Below are positions 61,033-64,000 of a DNA stretch of 64,000 nucleotides, in pieces. Source of the stretch: Amoebidium appalachense (taxonomy: Eukaryota; Ichthyosporea); assembly GCA_963693365.1 (NCBI GenBank), contig CAVNZM010000006.1:4092001-4156000 (forward strand), written 5' to 3'. Each line of letters opens with the position of its first letter. Positions within the stretch are counted from its first letter, which is position 1. The position numbers and the translations under genes were made by a program. The notes below the pieces were generated by a model. The model was not told where the DNA came from. It did not search any database and saw only the letters and a list, made by a program, of their open reading frames with translations.

Positions 61033-62261
61033 ATGGTTGTCACTAGAGCGAGTTCTGGATCTCTTCCCAAACGGGCAGCAGTCGTGGCAGGCGCAGTGAT
61101 ATCTGTGGTGGCAAAACGCACAGCGGGAACAAAAAGGGTTAAAACTGAGAAATCTGAACAAGATGGGGTTAAGAAGGCGCCCAAGAAAACTAAAGTGAGC
61201 ATTGCTAAGGAGGAGCATAAGGTTGAAGTTAAAGAGGATGTGAAGGAGAAGAGTGCGAAAAAGAGAAGGAAGGAGGTAAAAGTTGAGGTCGAGGAAGTGA
61301 AAGTCGAGGAGGAAGGGGCGGGGAAGAAGAAGAGAGCGGCAGCAAAGAAGAGTAAAATTGAGGCCGTCACTGCGACTGGCCCCCCTACAGTTTATAGTTA
61401 CTATCCCCTCCCCCTTCCCCCCCCCCCCCCCCCAACCCCGCGCCCTCTTTTGTTCTCTCTGGGCACCTCAGTTCCGTACCCCCTTGGCTGCTCTCGCTGG
61501 TTTATAAGTGTTATCAAGGCGCATATGCTACATCTCACTGCTTGCCTTTTCCTGCCTCTTTGTTGCCCGCCTTCCCCATCATACTCCTAGGTTCCTTCCC
61601 TCCCCCTCCCTCCCCCCCCCCCTTCCTCCCCTTCAGTTTTGAGCCAGAAACGTGTCGGTAAGAGAGAACAGAAAAGAGAAAGGCAGGGAGGAGGGGGAAC
61701 GATCTGGGCTGGGGCAGATATTTATATTCAAAGCCACGGCACGGGGGGGGGGGGGGGGGGGGGAGGGGGGGGCAGCAGGGAAGTAGTCTTCGACAGGAAC
61801 ATGCCTGGCTCATTCCATCCTCCCCCTGTGCCTTTCACCTCCGCTCATGCCTCCAACTTCCACTTAGGCCTTACATTATTCACACCTTTATTCCTCGTGA
61901 CCCTTCCACCCCAGACCGCTTTGTTGGGGCCCACGTATCAGCAGCTGGTGGCCCAGCCAATGCGGTCACAAATGCAGTGGCTATCGGTACAAACCCCCCC
62001 CCCCCCCCCCCCCCCCCCCGCCTCTGCCACCACCATTCCCTCTACAAACACTTTCGAATCTGCTTTTAGATATATGATCTGTTATAAGGTTAGGTCGTAA
62101 AATAAAAAGAATCAGCACGTTACACGCACACACACACACACGCAAAAGCACAGGCACACACAGACCCAAGCGCGTGCACGGACACGCATGAACACACACA
62201 AAAACACACACACACACACACACTCGCACGCACACATGCACACACGCACACACACACACAG

Positions 62262-62293
<32 letters not shown>

Positions 62294-62298
62294 GCGTG

Positions 62299-62343
<45 letters not shown>

Positions 62344-63307
62344 CTACCCCACTGACTAATATTAATCACGCCCACAGGAGCCAATGCCTTTGCACTTGAT
62401 TTGCGCAGCAAGAGGCGGTGGGAGTCACCCCCCCTTAAAGAAGACGCTGCAGCTGCCTTTAAGGAAACACTTAAAGCACACAACATCCTTCCCGACCATG
62501 TAGTACCCCACGGTATTCCCCCCGTATATCCAACCCCCCCCCCTCCCCCCCCAAACACACACACAAACACAAACACACATGCACCTTCCTCCCCCCTCCC
62601 TCTCCCCCATCACAAATCCCCCCCCCCCCCCCCCCCCCCCCCCCCAAACAACCACCACCACCACCACCACCACCACCCCATCCCACCAAGCCAACCAGTC
62701 CTTGCTCTCCAACCCGCTTTTATTCCTCATACACCTTCTTTTCCCGTGGCATTTTTCTTTGGGCTGTACAGTTTCGGAACGGTGGCCCTAGGTTTGTGTG
62801 CCTGAGCAACAACAATAAATATTGTGAGAACGGTTCTACTAAACAACCTTAAAAATTAATTATTGGTGTGGTGGTGGTGGTCGTTTTTTTTTTTTTTTTT
62901 TTTTTTTTTTGTCCTTTTGCGCGCGGGGGAGGGGGGGGCAGGGGGGGAGGGTTGAGAGGGAAAGTGCAGGGTTTTGAGGTTTGTGACGTGGATACTTTGT
63001 TGAGATGCAATGTGTTAATCTGGCGTAAATAATCAAGGAGGATGTGTTGTGGCTGTGTTGAAATTGTCGTTGGATGTGCGTTTTAGTTTCCCCGGCTGGG
63101 TGCTTCGACTTTTTACTGTGCCCTCGATCCTAAGCTCTCGTTTTGAACCCAGCACCCTACAAGACCAGCCTTTTCTGTTGATGTTTCATTGATTCATAAA
63201 AGGTTTCTAATAAGGCAGGTTCTTTACACACACAAAAACACGGTTAAGTGCACACACGCCTGCACACACATGAGCATATGTGCATGCGCACGCACACTGC
63301 GCACGCA

Positions 63308-63399
<92 letters not shown>

Positions 63400-63485
63400 C
63401 AGCTATCTGATCAATGCAGGGAGTGCTGATCCTGAGCTTTTGGATAAAAGTCGGGCAGCCCTTGTGGATGAGGTCAGCAGATGTG
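61033..63485 (+). CDS. APN1: AP endonuclease, endonuclease IV family (APN1), 5' part
   Basis: Exons are 61033-61396, 61637-61657, 61915-61986, 62378-62512 and 63399-63485. All joins are phase 1 with GT-AG ends, and the gene continues past the window. Residues 1-120 are Lys/Glu-rich with several basic clusters ([24 protein letters not shown]), a likely nuclear-targeting and DNA-contacting extension. The core then reads [20 protein letters not shown] then VTNAVAI, followed by [40 protein letters not shown] and [28 protein letters not shown] and LPHGSYLIN are signatures of the zinc-dependent endonuclease IV fold and contain metal-ligand His residues. The enzyme cleaves 5' to abasic sites in base-excision repair. 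The C-terminal half, with the remaining zinc ligands, lies outside. The first donor (GTTACT) is weak and least certain. Confidence 0.92.
62110..62341. repeat. (CA)n with CGCA variants in an APN1 intron
   Basis: CA-alternating block ending 36 bases before the acceptor CGCCCACAG of the 62378 exon. Confidence 0.95.
62819..63398. repeat. APN1 intron: T run, ordinary sequence, (AC)n abutting the acceptor
   Basis: A T run lies at 62885-62910 and G-rich sequence at 62925-62955. (AC)n at 63320-63397 runs directly into the acceptor AG, with no intervening pyrimidine tract. Confidence 0.9.

Positions 63486-64000
<515 letters not shown>

Overview
The window looks like a piece of the nuclear genome of an intron-rich, probably unicellular eukaryote. 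The evidence is GT-AG introns with phases that match across many exons, a nuclear gene for a mitochondrial ribosomal protein, a Golgi-type glycosyltransferase and an intact two-ORF LINE. There are no bacterial operons. The gene set (LARGE/GT49-like glycosyltransferase, endonuclease IV/APN1, bL28m, Rdx/SelW-like protein, histidine acid phosphatase) fits a holozoan or other protist, but the sequence alone does not fix the lineage. Most of the window is simple sequence: very long poly(G)/poly(C) tracts, (CA)n/(GT)n, (GA)n/(CT)n and derived minisatellites. Nearly all long open frames inside these tracts are repeat translations, not genes.

Layout. 1-1.25 kb: first exon of a secreted histidine acid phosphatase (minus strand), whose remaining exons are not identified. 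2.5-3.9 kb: a weak secreted-protein exon (plus) and a single-exon PDZ protein (minus). 4.75-5.35 kb: a 5'-truncated LINE copy with target-site duplications. 8.9-12.9 kb: a three-exon gene for mitochondrial ribosomal protein bL28m (minus). 15.8-18.4 kb: a three-exon SelW/Rdx-family protein (plus). 23.0-24.0 kb: a two-exon secreted cysteine-containing protein (plus). 28.9-44.5 kb: a GT49 glycosyltransferase with about 18 exons, assembled here from phase-consistent splice sites (plus). 46.8-48.1 kb: an unknown single-exon protein and an orphan MIC10-like exon (minus). 49.6-54.4 kb: a full-length non-LTR retrotransposon with both ORFs open (minus). 61.0 kb to the window end: the 5' half of an APN1/endonuclease IV gene (plus).

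How the parts fit. The genes are unrelated housekeeping or secretory functions and do not form a cluster. What unites the window is intron architecture. In the sense strand many introns start with a donor followed within a few bases by a C homopolymer, and several end with a (CA)n tract directly in front of the acceptor AG. The LINE carries its own (CA)n and poly(A) inside its 3' end, so it may spread such tracts. Short modules bordered by G or C runs recur in introns, which suggests that the homopolymers mark or mediate repeated insertion or duplication.
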